A stretch of 64,000 nucleotides of DNA, taken from NCBI RefSeq assembly GCF_049306965.1, contig NC_133197.1, positions 579,501-643,500 of the forward strand, given 5' to 3'. Shown piece by piece: positions 44,641 through 55,300 of this stretch; the first letter of the stretch is position 1; every line of letters begins with the position of its first letter. The notes under the pieces were generated by a model, which did no database searches, was not told the DNA's origin, and saw only the letters and a list, made by a program, of their open reading frames with translations. A program made the translations under genes and the position numbers. The stretch is from Danio rerio. Its lineage: Eukaryota; Chordata; Actinopteri; Cypriniformes; Danionidae.

Positions 44641-44810
44641 ATATCCTACTGCTGACTCCACGCGAGCTCTGCGCCTCTGAGCTGTCATGACTGAGAGTTT
44701 CTGCGGGCTGGTGTGCTTTTATATTGGGCAGTGAGTCACAGAGGACCGGCATTTGTTCGGGCATGTTCGAGCGGCTGCAGTGAGCGCGCCTGGCCGCCAG
44801 AGGGAGCAGC
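44640..44810 (-). promoter_or_regulatory. cdkn1a: Candidate proximal cdkn1a promoter: TATA, AP-1, p53-like and CTCF-like sites
   Basis: Reading the minus strand: CTCF-like motif (44791-44810, plus-strand sense TGGCCGCCAGAGGGAGCAGC), p53-like GAACATGCCC at 44768-44759 (perfect RRRCWWGYYY) directly followed by GAACAAATGC (two mismatches), AP-1 TGAGTCA at 44732-44738, and TATAAAAG at 44723-44716. Spacing predicts transcription start near 44690, with a weak donor GCA|GTAGGA at about 44650. This layout fits a damage-inducible p21 promoter; usage is inferred. Confidence 0.5.
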
Positions 44811-45770
44811 GCTAGACATGCAGCGCCGCCTACAGCTGAACAGCTACATTATTAGTCCAGCAGTGAAGCTTCATTATCAAACCACTGTAGTCCAATGACT
44901 TAAAGTAACTTGGTTAAGCCTTTAAACTGAAAACTAGAATCTTAATGTAATATTAAGAACTGTCATTAAAACTGACAGTGTTCATTATAATTCAATTCCT
45001 TTTTAACCTTTATCTTAATATTATGGTAAATAGTTTTTAAAAAATCACCATATTAGGCAACTGATTGACTTTTCATTCATTTAAAAAAGTTGAAAAATTA
45101 AGTTAATAATGTTTAAATTACACAAAACTTTGTGTAATTTTATAATGATAATCCATCTTAATCTGCATTAAATGAATGAAACTTAACAAAATTGAGTTTT
45201 TTCTTTGTAAGATACATGATATCTACATATTTACTTAGCAAAATGCCAATATTATACGTTTTCTTCATAAAAGTTGGCGTTATATATATATATATGGGTG
45301 TGTATGTACTGTATGTGTGCATTTAATATATGCATCATCAACAAAATAAAATTACTTACTAAAATATATGATTATATATATATATATATATATATACACC
45401 CGTCATGAACTCTCGTGCATTATAATGGGCAACATGTTCTTGAGGGTCAGAGGTCAAATTTTTTATCTAAGATGTTCAGTCTGATTCTAATTTTAAGAGA
45501 CTTACCAGGAGACCTTTAAGATTTTTAAGAGACTTACCACACCACAACCCTGACAAACTAAACTGCATAATTCACTGAAATAATGCATGTCATGATTAAA
45601 ATATATAGAAAATAATACACTTACTAAATCTGACAGTGTATTAAATCATTGGTAGTTCTGAATATTTCTGTAATGTGGCGTGCTCTTTAGAGTTTTTTCC
45701 GCCCAATTTTCAAAAAGTTATTTTCTAAAAAATAAAAAAAAAAAAAAAAAAAATTAGATGAAGAAAGAAG
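44811..45770. other. AT-rich sequence between cdkn1a promoter candidates
   Basis: Contains (TA)n runs near 45280 and 45373. No gene or transposon boundaries recognised. Confidence 0.4.
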
Positions 45771-45774
45771 TTTC

Positions 45775-45905
45775 ATTGGTGACGTCACGCGCCTGTCACT
45801 GGACTCTGATTGGCTTCTGCGATGGAACGTGCCGTTCATCTCGAGGAAAAAAAAATTCAAGAAGTCAGCGGGAAACCGAGTCCGCCTGTGATTGGCCAGA
45901 AGCTG
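45775..45905 (-). promoter_or_regulatory. CRE and CCAAT-box cluster
   Basis: Full CRE TGACGTCA at 45780-45787 with minus-strand CCAAT boxes near 45778, 45822 and 45893, in a CpG-richer stretch. Probably part of an extended cdkn1a control region. Confidence 0.4.
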
Positions 45906-46252
45906 ACAAGAACACGCCCTCTCACTCCAGCGCTCCACGTGAAGCTGAAACTCGTGTAAGCCGGTGGAAAACACGTCGAGATCTGATACGACCGAGACTT
46001 TGGAGTTCACAATAACACAATAACAATCGATCAATCACAACTCACACCGGTCGATCAGCACAGTTCTCGATTAAAGTCAGTCTGAGGTGTTTATTTCAGT
46101 CGAGTGTTATCTGACAGAGCAAACTAAAGTTTAGAAAAGTTCCACTAAAGCACTCACAGCATCACATTAACACAATTTCAGCATATATAAAGCAATATAT
46201 AAGCAAATACCCGACAACAAACGTGCAAAAGTATTTAAAACATGCAACTTAC

Positions 46253-46460
46253 ATGTTTTGAGCTTCTGCAAGAGCTGAAACTGTAAACCCGCTGATGTCA
46301 GAGTGAATGTGAGGGTTTCAGATCTCCTCAGGAGCAGTATCAGGTTTAAAACAGGAGCTGAGGAACACCTGAAGCTGGAAGTGTGGAGAAACTCAATCCT
46401 GAGCTGGAGGATCTGCACACTGGAGTTTTTCTGCTGCCTCTGACGACACTTTCCCAAACT
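46253..46460 (-). other. cdkn1a: Candidate distal non-coding first exon of cdkn1a
   Basis: On the minus strand a GC-rich, TATA-poor region (46460-46580, with a GGGCGGAG Sp1-type box and CACGTG E-boxes) precedes ~200 bases ending in a strong donor AACAT|GTAAGT at 46252. Splicing to 43543 would give a p21 transcript with a 2.7-kb first intron. Exon status is inferred. Confidence 0.4.
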
Positions 46461-46989
46461 TTATGAACTCCGATGGGCGTGTCGAGGCGGTGGGCGGAGC
46501 CTGCGAGCGCTGCACGTGGACTAGAAGCCCGGTAAACACATGACCACACGTGAGCGCGTGGAGACATTCCAGAAGATCAGCGTCACAGAAAAGAACAGAA
46601 CCTTCCGAGGAGCCGCCCAGAAAACGCGCTGTTTTTACACGAGACTGTGCTATTATTTACTCATCAATAACAAATATAGAGAAATCAGTGATCACGCTAA
46701 CAATTCAAATAAGCACATATATTTAATAGATATATTAAACATTTCTGAAGTACTTCTCCAGGAGCTGCTGGGCATATAGTAACCCCACCCAGATGTACTG
46801 ATTTACAGCTTGGTGTTTTTTGGTCTTTCAGCCTTTGTAAGAAAAAAAAAAAAGTGTGTAAACGTGGAGAAAAAACACTGTTCTTGCATGTATGACGTCA
46901 GGAACACAATTTTTAACAAAGTGAGATTTCCTGAACTAATATATATATACACATACACACACACACATATTTGTTTCCTAAGATTAGTA

Positions 46990-47900
46990 TCTATAAAACT
47001 GCAATGTTTCGTAATTTTTGTTTAATGGTACAGATATGGAGGATGAAGCCTGCAAAAACTATAAATAAATAAATACGCAAATAAAAAAGTATAAATCCAC
47101 AGATTCCTGCATAAATGAAACAATAAATACGCAAATTAATAAATCTACAAATTCGTGCACAAATAAAACAAATAAATATGCAAATAAATAAACAAGTAAA
47201 TCCACAAATTCCTGCATAAATAAAACAGTGAGTAAATAAATATGCAAATACATGAATAAATCTACAAATTCCTGCATAAATAAAACAATATATATATATA
47301 CATACATATATATATACATACAATAGATAAATAAATAAATTAATAAATAAATATGCAAATAAATAATAAATAAATCCACAGTTTTGCATAAATAAAACAA
47401 TAAATGAATAAATATGCAAATACATGAATAAATATTTATTAATCCACAATTTCCTTCATACATAAAACAATAAATAAATACACAAATACATAAGTAGGCC
47501 TTAATAAATCCATAAATTCCTGCAGAAATAAAACAATAAATATGCAAATAAATACATATAAAACCCACAAATTCCTGCATAAATAAATATAAAAATAGTG
47601 CGGCGAGATTATTAATTAAATAAATTATACAGATGTCGGGGGAATAAGAAAATGTTCAACTGAAAATGAAGCATTTTTTTTCCTTCTTTCAAACCGCACG
47701 AATAATTATTTATATATTTATTTTTGCAGGGATGCAATAGATTTATATATACACTTATATACTTGCATACTTATTGCATACTTATTTTTTGTTTGTTTTA
47801 TTTATGCAGGAATTTATGGATTTATTTACTTATTTATTTGCATATTTATTGTTTTATTTATACAGGAATCTGTGTATTTATTTGTGTATTCATTTATTGT
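46990..47900. repeat. Foldback array of 'aaatccacaaattcctgcat' units
   Basis: From 47045 to 47590 about ten diverged copies of AAATAAATAAATCCACAAATTCCTGCAT. From 47720 to 47900 the complement appears (TTATTTATGCAGGAATTTATGG). Together they form a large imperfect hairpin. Long reverse-strand frames here are artefacts. Confidence 0.75.
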
Positions 47901-48470
47901 TTTGTAGGTTTCCTCCTCAATAAACTTTTTATTGAAACATGTATTTTGTCAACTTAATCAAAGAAAATTTTTTGCATTTTTAGAGTTGACAATGTTATAC
48001 ATGTAATATTTAAAATGTTCTAGTGTTTTCCTTTATTCTGCAGAGCTGTTGTGTCAATTTTCTACAAATGGATTCAGATTTTATTGTTTTGACAGAATAC
48101 AAAAGAAGTCTGCATGGGAATTTATTTTTGTCTTTTTTACATTGTCACTTTGACATTTCCCACACCCTATTATTTAATCATATGATACTGCATTAGTGCA
48201 TCCGATACGAATTATTCTAGTAAGTTTTCATGAAGCTATGACAAATAATTAATGCAAGACTGAAAATTAAATCCATATTCTCCTTTCAATATTAATGTCT
48301 ATATTTTTAAGTTCATAAGGTAATCAAACATGACAATATTTTTTTTTACATCCAGCCTATTTATTCCATATGAATAATATTACATAACTAAAGCATAACT
48401 GTCTATAAGCCAACATGCACAGACAAAAGCACTGAAACGGACAGTCATTTAGCAGCTGTCCACTAATGAG
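47901..48470. other. AT-rich intergenic sequence
   Basis: Nothing recognised. Confidence 0.4.
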
Positions 48471-48479
48471 GCTTGAGCG

Positions 48480-50340
48480 AGTCTGTGGTGTTTTCCCACG
48501 ACTCTTATCGCAGGCAGGAAAGACCATTCATCAGTGTTTTTCAATTAATGGCCGCTCTTCATTAGCGAGTTTGCGCTTTGGCGGGAGTCTGAGCTGAGGA
48601 GGTCCCGGGAAAAAATCTGACGTCACGGAGTCTTGAGTAGAGAAGCGCGGGTGAGTTTGACTTTTTCATTCATTCAGATTCATTCATTTTAAACGAAAGT
48701 TTCATCCCCAAATTAAAAATGCTTTATCAAATTATACCACAGAGTTTATCATCCATACAGTAAAGTACTTCAACTGCTTGTCACACAACAACTACAGTAA
48801 CATAAATAAATTTAGTTTTCTATTTTGTAATTTAGTTTTAAATTTAGTTTCAACTATTTTATAACAAATACAGTATTACAGTTTATCCGTTTACTATAGT
48901 TAATACTACATGCTGGAGCATTCATTAAAGTTTTTAATACTATAACAATATACTGTATGGTCACAAACACATAAGACTAACTCATTACAGTATTGTTTAT
49001 TAGTTTGGAATATAACAATATGATTGAATGGAAGCTTCAAACATCCTCATGACTTCAAAATGGATTATACATGAAATATTTGCACTTTAAAAGATTAACA
49101 TGAGGCTTTACATAAGATCCCACACAGTCTGAGGAGGTCCCGGGAAAATTCCTGACGTCACGGAGTCTTGAGTAAGGAAGCGCGGGTGAGTTTGACTTTT
49201 TCATTCATTCAGATTCATTCATTATAAACCAAAGTTTCATCCCATAATTAAAAATACTTTAGAAATTTATACCACAGTTTATCATCCATACTAAAGTACT
49301 TGAATTGCTTTACAATTACACAGTAAAATAAATGTAGTTTTCTACAGCTATAGGGTATGTTTTATAACAAATACACAGACAAAAATTATTCAAAGATGAT
49401 TTCTTGGATTTACTCAGTTTATTTACGTTCAGTTGTTGTCATTAATTAATTTGGGCTGAATTTAAACAATCATATTAAGTTGAACATTGGTTAATTTAAC
49501 TTGTTTAAACTCAACACAAATAATTTGCAACACTTCTGCAGTAATCCTCTTTTCAAGTGTAAACCTTTCACCTACTGTAGCAACGAACTAAAGTATACCA
49601 CAGTATTTTATACGATTTAACAGTTCATACTACAGTATTCAGGAGCATTCATTAATGTTTTAACCATACACTGGTTCAAAACACAAAACTGTAACTTTAT
49701 GTTTTCAGTTTGGAATATGACGATATGATTGAATTGAAGCTTCAAACACCCTCATGACTTCAAACTGGATTATACATGAAATATTTGCACTTTAAAAACG
49801 TGACATAACGCTTTACATAATATTCCAGTCTGAGGAGGTCCAGGGAAAAAGTCTGACGTCACGGAGTCTTGAGTAAGGAAGCGCGGGTAAGTTTGACTTT
49901 CATTCATTCAGATTCATTCATTTTCAAAGAAAGTTTCATCCCAAATAACAATAAATGAGCATCTTCTACCAGCTTATCATCCATACCATAGTAAAGTACT
50001 TGAATTGCTGGTTACACAACTACAATAAAATAAATAAGCCAACATGGTTTTCTTTATTTATATTGTATATTATACTACTAATACATCATAATGTAGTAAC
50101 GAAGTATGCTACAGTATGTTTATCAGCTCACTATAGTTAATACTACAGTAAGCTGGAACATTCATTAATGTTTTTAATATTACAATAATACACTGTATGG
50201 TTAAAAAACACAAGACTAACTAACTTATTATAATGTTTTTATAAGTTCGGAATATAACAATATGATCGAATCGAAGCTTCAAACATCCTCATGACTTCAA
50301 AACGGATTATAAGTGAACAATTTGCACTTTAAAGAGTAAT
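48480..50340 (+). repeat. Three tandem copies of a ~535-bp unit carrying a CRE and a 5' splice site
   Basis: The block CTGAGGAGGTCCCGGGAAAA, CTGACGTCACGGAGTCTTGA, GAAGCGCGG|GTGAGTTTGAC is present at 48596, 49131 and 49832. Perfect CREs lie at 48618-48625, 49153-49160 and 49854-49861. Donors lie at 48651, 49186 and 49887 (the last improved to GTAAGT). The AT-rich remainder of each unit also aligns. Copy 2 is longer by ~166 bases because of an inserted repeat (about 49380-49560). Only copy 1 has an upstream E2F-like TTTGGCGGGA (48578-48587). Confidence 0.8.
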
Positions 50341-51110
50341 TTATCAAACCAATTGAGTGTTAAAGCAAGAATCTAAACTGTTTAAAAGTGTGGAGAACTG
50401 CTTAAGTAAAACTCTGTAAACCCGCGAAGGCGGTAAAAATAACATCTCATTGTGTACATTGAATGATCCTTCATCATCCTTACAGAAAGGGTTGAACATC
50501 CACACCTCTGTCGGCCTGTTACATAACATCTGCTTCAAAAAGTGGAGGGAATTTCAAGGACTTTGACAGTCGCCACCCCGAAGTCGAGTTATGTAAGAGG
50601 CTATCTTGTGATCTGTGCCCTTAAACCCCGATAAATAGCGTTAGCATGAATGAATGACGGCTGTGTTTGACAAGTAGGCTAGGTGGTTTAGCCTGAATTA
50701 ATTACGTCACTTAGCAAACGCAGTGCTTACTCACAAATGAATGGATTTTAATCTCATTTTTATCCACTGACCAAACCAGAACGAGATGTCTGACTTTAAA
50801 ATGACTGTATCATGTGTTGAGTTACAGAACTGGAGTCAATGAAACATGCTAATTTTGCTAAATCATCGCGAAATTTAAACAGCGGTTTAATGAAGATATA
50901 CATTTATTCTAAAACTGCCGTCGTTGTAAATGTACAATATTTATCAAGCACCCAACAATGACCAGAATAACCCAAATACAGTATATTTATTTTTTGCTAG
51001 CCAAAATATTTGTGTTAATATTTGTTGTGAGTAGATGAATAAAACACATTTTTAAAATCAAAAACATTTAAATATAAATATATTTAGGAGTAAATAAAAC
51101 ATTACCGGCC

Positions 51111-51176
<66 letters not shown>

Positions 51177-51449
51177 AAGGCTATTAAGCATTTAAGTAGT
51201 AACATTAGTATTAGCGTATTTTCTTGGATTGAAATATACGGAGGGTAAAATACATTAAAAAATTGTCAATTTGTAAAAATAAATGAATAATGTAAAGATT
51301 TTAGCCATTTTTCTATATAGTTTGAAAAGCATTTTACCAAATAGCCTAGAATGTTTAGCTATATTTCAGTAGATTAGCTTTGCTTGAGTTAAAAAGTCGC
51401 CCTCTGCTGTTATTATAACGCCTATAAAACCGCAAATTTACATAAACGC

Positions 51450-51501
<52 letters not shown>

Positions 51502-51890
51502 CATTAATTCTATATGATTTAATGCATGTCAACCAACAAACTAAAAACAAACAAACACACACAATTTAAAAAAAAGTTTGTCGTGTATATATATATATAT
51601 ATATATATAAATAAACACAATATGAATTCTTACAAGTTGCAGACGCCAGTTTAATTTTTAACCTCGATGTTTGTACGTCTTTAGCAATATATAATACAAG
51701 AAGCATTATTACTGAATTAAAATGTTAGAATTGTCTATAACAGACATGCACTTCAATGCAAAGTAGCAAAGGAGATTGGGCAGCTAATGAGATTCAGTTG
51801 TAAAGCATTACTATAAAACAATCGGATGAAGTCAATGAACTGTACACAAACTCTAAAATTCTGACATTATAAAAATTACAGTAAAGATGA
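50341..51890. other. AT-rich sequence with three long (TA)n tracts
   Basis: (TA)n at 51114-51174, 51452-51498 and 51586-51608. No gene recognised. Confidence 0.6.
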
Positions 51891-52288
51891 AGGATTTTTT
51901 AATGGGTTTTATTTCAGATCCACAATATAAACCTTACAAACACTACAAGGGAAATAAAATAAACATAAGAACGAAAGCCGTCCTTGATTCCTCGCGCTAC
52001 TGCCATGATGTTGCCATTCCATCGCTTTGCTTCTGATCGCACAAATAAACCAAACACTCGCGCGCAGTGCAGCAGGACCAATCACAATCGTCATCAGAAA
52101 TACAAATAAAACGAGTCTTAAAAAAAGGTGAGATGCCATCACATAAAACACTCATAACCGCAGCTACTGAAGGTGAAAGAACTGCTAAAATAAAGATAAT
52201 AAAAAAACAAAATTTACACGGGCAATAAACTGTCTCTCCAAAGTTCTCCAACATGTTTGATCAAGGTTTCAGTCACAAACATCGACGC
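51890..52288 (-). other. srsf3: srsf3 3' UTR
   Basis: From the TGA stop to just past the poly(A) signal. Reverse-strand frames here are untranslated. Confidence 0.7.
51908..51913 (-). terminator. srsf3: srsf3 poly(A) signal AATAAA
   Basis: AATAAA on the minus strand, 375 bases after the stop codon. Confidence 0.65.
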
Positions 52289-52316
52289 TCATTTCCGGTC
52301 ATTAGATCTGGAACGA
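52289..52316 (-). CDS. srsf3: srsf3 terminal coding exon
   Basis: Acceptor TCTGTTACAG|TCGTTCC to TGA 52291-52289. Only 28 coding bases, giving SRSRSNDRK after a split codon. It is 2.36 kb from the previous exon across a repeat-filled intron. Confidence 0.92.
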
Positions 52317-55300
52317 CTGTAACAGAACAGACGGAGATCAGAGTGTGGAAATGGGTCAATCACCATTATAAAATTCAGCACACGATTAATAGTCTAATCG
52401 ATTATTGCGGTTATTGGGATTATTTATTTTGGGAGCACATACAAACACACACACATACATACAATTGAAGTCTGAATTATTCTCCCCCGTTTATTTTTTC
52501 CCCAATTTCTGTTTAACGGAGAGCAGATTTACTCATCACATTTCTAATCATAATAGTGTCAATAACTCATCTCTAATAACTGATTTATTTTCTCTTTGTC
52601 ATGATGACAGCACATAATATTAGACTAGATATTCTTTAAGACACTTCTATACAGCTTAAAGAGACATTTAAATGCTTCACTAGGGTAATTAGGGTAAAGT
52701 TAGGGTAATTAGGCAAGTTATTGCATAATGATGGTTTGTTCTGGAGACTATCGAAAAATTAAGCTTAAAGGGGCTAATAATATTGACCTTGAAATGCTGT
52801 TTAAAAAATTAAAAACTGCTTTTATTCTAGCCGAAATTAAACAAACAAGACTTTCTCCAGGAGAACAAATATTATCAGACATACTGTGAACATTTCCTGA
52901 ATATGTTCAACATCATTTGGCAAATATTTAAAAAGGAAAAAAATTTCAACAGGGGGGCGAATAATTCTGACTTCAGCTAATATATATATATATATATATG
53001 AAAAGTTCAGATGCAACCTTTAAACACAGTCTGAAATGTTTTTCCCAGCCTCCTATGTTTATGTTTGGTTATTTCAGTTGAAAGGCAATGAAAAAAACTC
53101 ATCCATCACTATAAATGTAAAATTACTGAGCCAACACACAAGAGTTGGTGAAAAATGCTCATTTTAGAAGAAAATATTTCAAATGGCTTTAAGAGGTTTT
53201 TGCATCTAAACTCTTCGTATATTCACACACAATTAAAACTAATATGCACATGTTTGTAATTTTAATGTTAATTTTGTAAACTGTCATGCTAGCAATGTTT
53301 AGAAATATTTTTTGCAAACATGTACATTGTACAAAAACATATTGGGTAGATTTTTCAGCAAAACTAGTTTAGTAGCGATGCCATACAAATGTGATTTACA
53401 CACTGTAAAACCCAGTGTTTTATTGCCAGTTAGGGCAACTCAAACTATGAGGAAACTGATTGCAACAAACCATTTAAGTTCAAAAACTAATCATTATGAG
53501 TGCTGTGTACTTAATCCATACGAGTAAACGAAGCAATTTAAGCACAGTAAAACCCAATAAATCAAGAGAACTCAAACCAACTGAGTACTGCAAAAGCCAA
53601 CTAGGTAAAGCAACTCAAACTGTTTAGGAAAACTGACTGCTACAAACTATTTGAGTTAAAAACTACTCTATATGAGTACTGTGAACTTCAATTAAGTTGA
53701 ATAAGGCATTTAATAATCTCATTACCTTCATTGTAAAAAGTGATTAGTTATTAAAGCGAGTAAATCAGTTGCCTTGAAAGCAACTTGTTGACTACAAAAA
53801 TAATGCAAATAAACCCATTGTAACTCGGAACTGTTAAGCTGACTTAATTTTCATATTATGCTTATTGTCCTCACTTTTTAAAAGTCAACTAATCCTTTTT
53901 TACAGTGTCAGATTCTTTTAGCACATCTGTTTTCAAATAATTACTGTAATGATTACAATATTACATACTTGGTGCTTCATTAAGTCTATAAAATCTACAA
54001 TTATCGCCTGTACTGAATTTAGAAGATGGAGTCTGGAAGAGCAGATTTATTTTAGTAACTGTCATTTTGCTGGATACAACAAACATAATAAGAGCGCAGT
54101 GGAAAAAAGAGATTAGTTTACTAAAAAAAAAAAAAGGTAATACAATTTGCATATTTATAAAAATTGTCAACTTAATAATTTTAAGTTACAATGGGTTTAC
54201 TTACATTATTTTTGTAAAGTCAACTTGTTTCTTTTAGGTTTACTCGCTTTAAGCGATGCATGTGTTGGATGTTTGCCGTTTTTTCTGCACGCGCGATCAA
54301 TTCCTGATCCTTTGGCATAAAGGTTTTAATCAAAAAACAAGTAATTTAATTACTTTCGATGTGCTAAAATATTTCTGAGTGCATTAACCCACCGATGACA
54401 GCCACTTTGTGGTGGCTTTTAATGTGGTTAATGAGGTGTGTTGTTACTTTAAGAGGTTTGGACTGAACAGGAGCAAAGGCTACCTTATTAACATTGCATT
54501 CCTCGAAAAAAAACAAAAAAAACAATAGCGACGATATTTAATTATTGATCGCGAACCACAAATACCGTTATCGTGATAATAATCTGATAACCGTGCTGTC
54601 CTAATTTAAACAAATACACAAGAGGTATTGTACTATCACTAAAATTGTGGATGGCAAGAAAAAGTAACAAGTCTTACCTCCTCGACCGGGAGAAAGATCG
54701 TGATGGTTTGTGGTTCCTCTCGCGGGACAGAGATCGCTCCCTTCTGCGTTCTCTGGAGAAAGATCTAGGCAGAGTGCAGAACCGCACGTTAATAACACAC
54801 AACAGAGACGTTTCATGTAGGCGTTCGGAAAGTTGCACGAACTCTCACCTGCTGCGACTACGACTGAAGCTCCTCCTCCTGGGAGATCTGAAGAAAGAAG
54901 AGAAGCAGAGCGAGTGAACGTGCAAATCGAGACACAGACGCAGCTCAAATTCCCTGAAACTCCAGCCTGCTAACAGTCAAACGCACTCGTCACCGCCCTG
55001 ATACAGGGGTGGAGTCGCAATGAGCGCTCGAGAACCTTGCTAAGAGCGCTACGCTCCAGTCTACACAGTAGTGCACTAGCAAGAGGACAAACTCAACACA
55101 AACGCACTGCAAACAATCCCACAGAATGAAGACAATGAAAGAAAGCAAGAGCAGCTCTCAAAGCCCACGCTTCCTATGTAACCTGAACCTCCGTTTGGGC
55201 TCCCCATCAGTCTGCTTGCCTAAGATCTCATACCAGCCCTGTTTTGTTTGAACTGCACAGGAGTTTTCTCCTTAACTTACATCTGTATTCAGCATTGAAC

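Noticed and set aside
44546-44764. 72-residue minus-strand frame across the cdkn1a promoter candidate
   Set aside because: It spans the TATA box and predicted start, has no family similarity, and would begin upstream of transcription.
47059-47580. 152-173-residue reverse-strand frames rich in Tyr, Ile and Phe
   Set aside because: Produced by the AAATAAAT-type foldback array; wording repeats with the unit.
51909-52254. Two reverse-strand frames of 80-85 residues with hydrophobic stretches
   Set aside because: They lie in the srsf3 3' UTR between the stop and the poly(A) signal and match nothing I know.
54645-54917. Plus-strand 90-residue Arg/Ser-rich frame
   Set aside because: Antisense of the srsf3 RS exons; its composition mirrors the RS codons.
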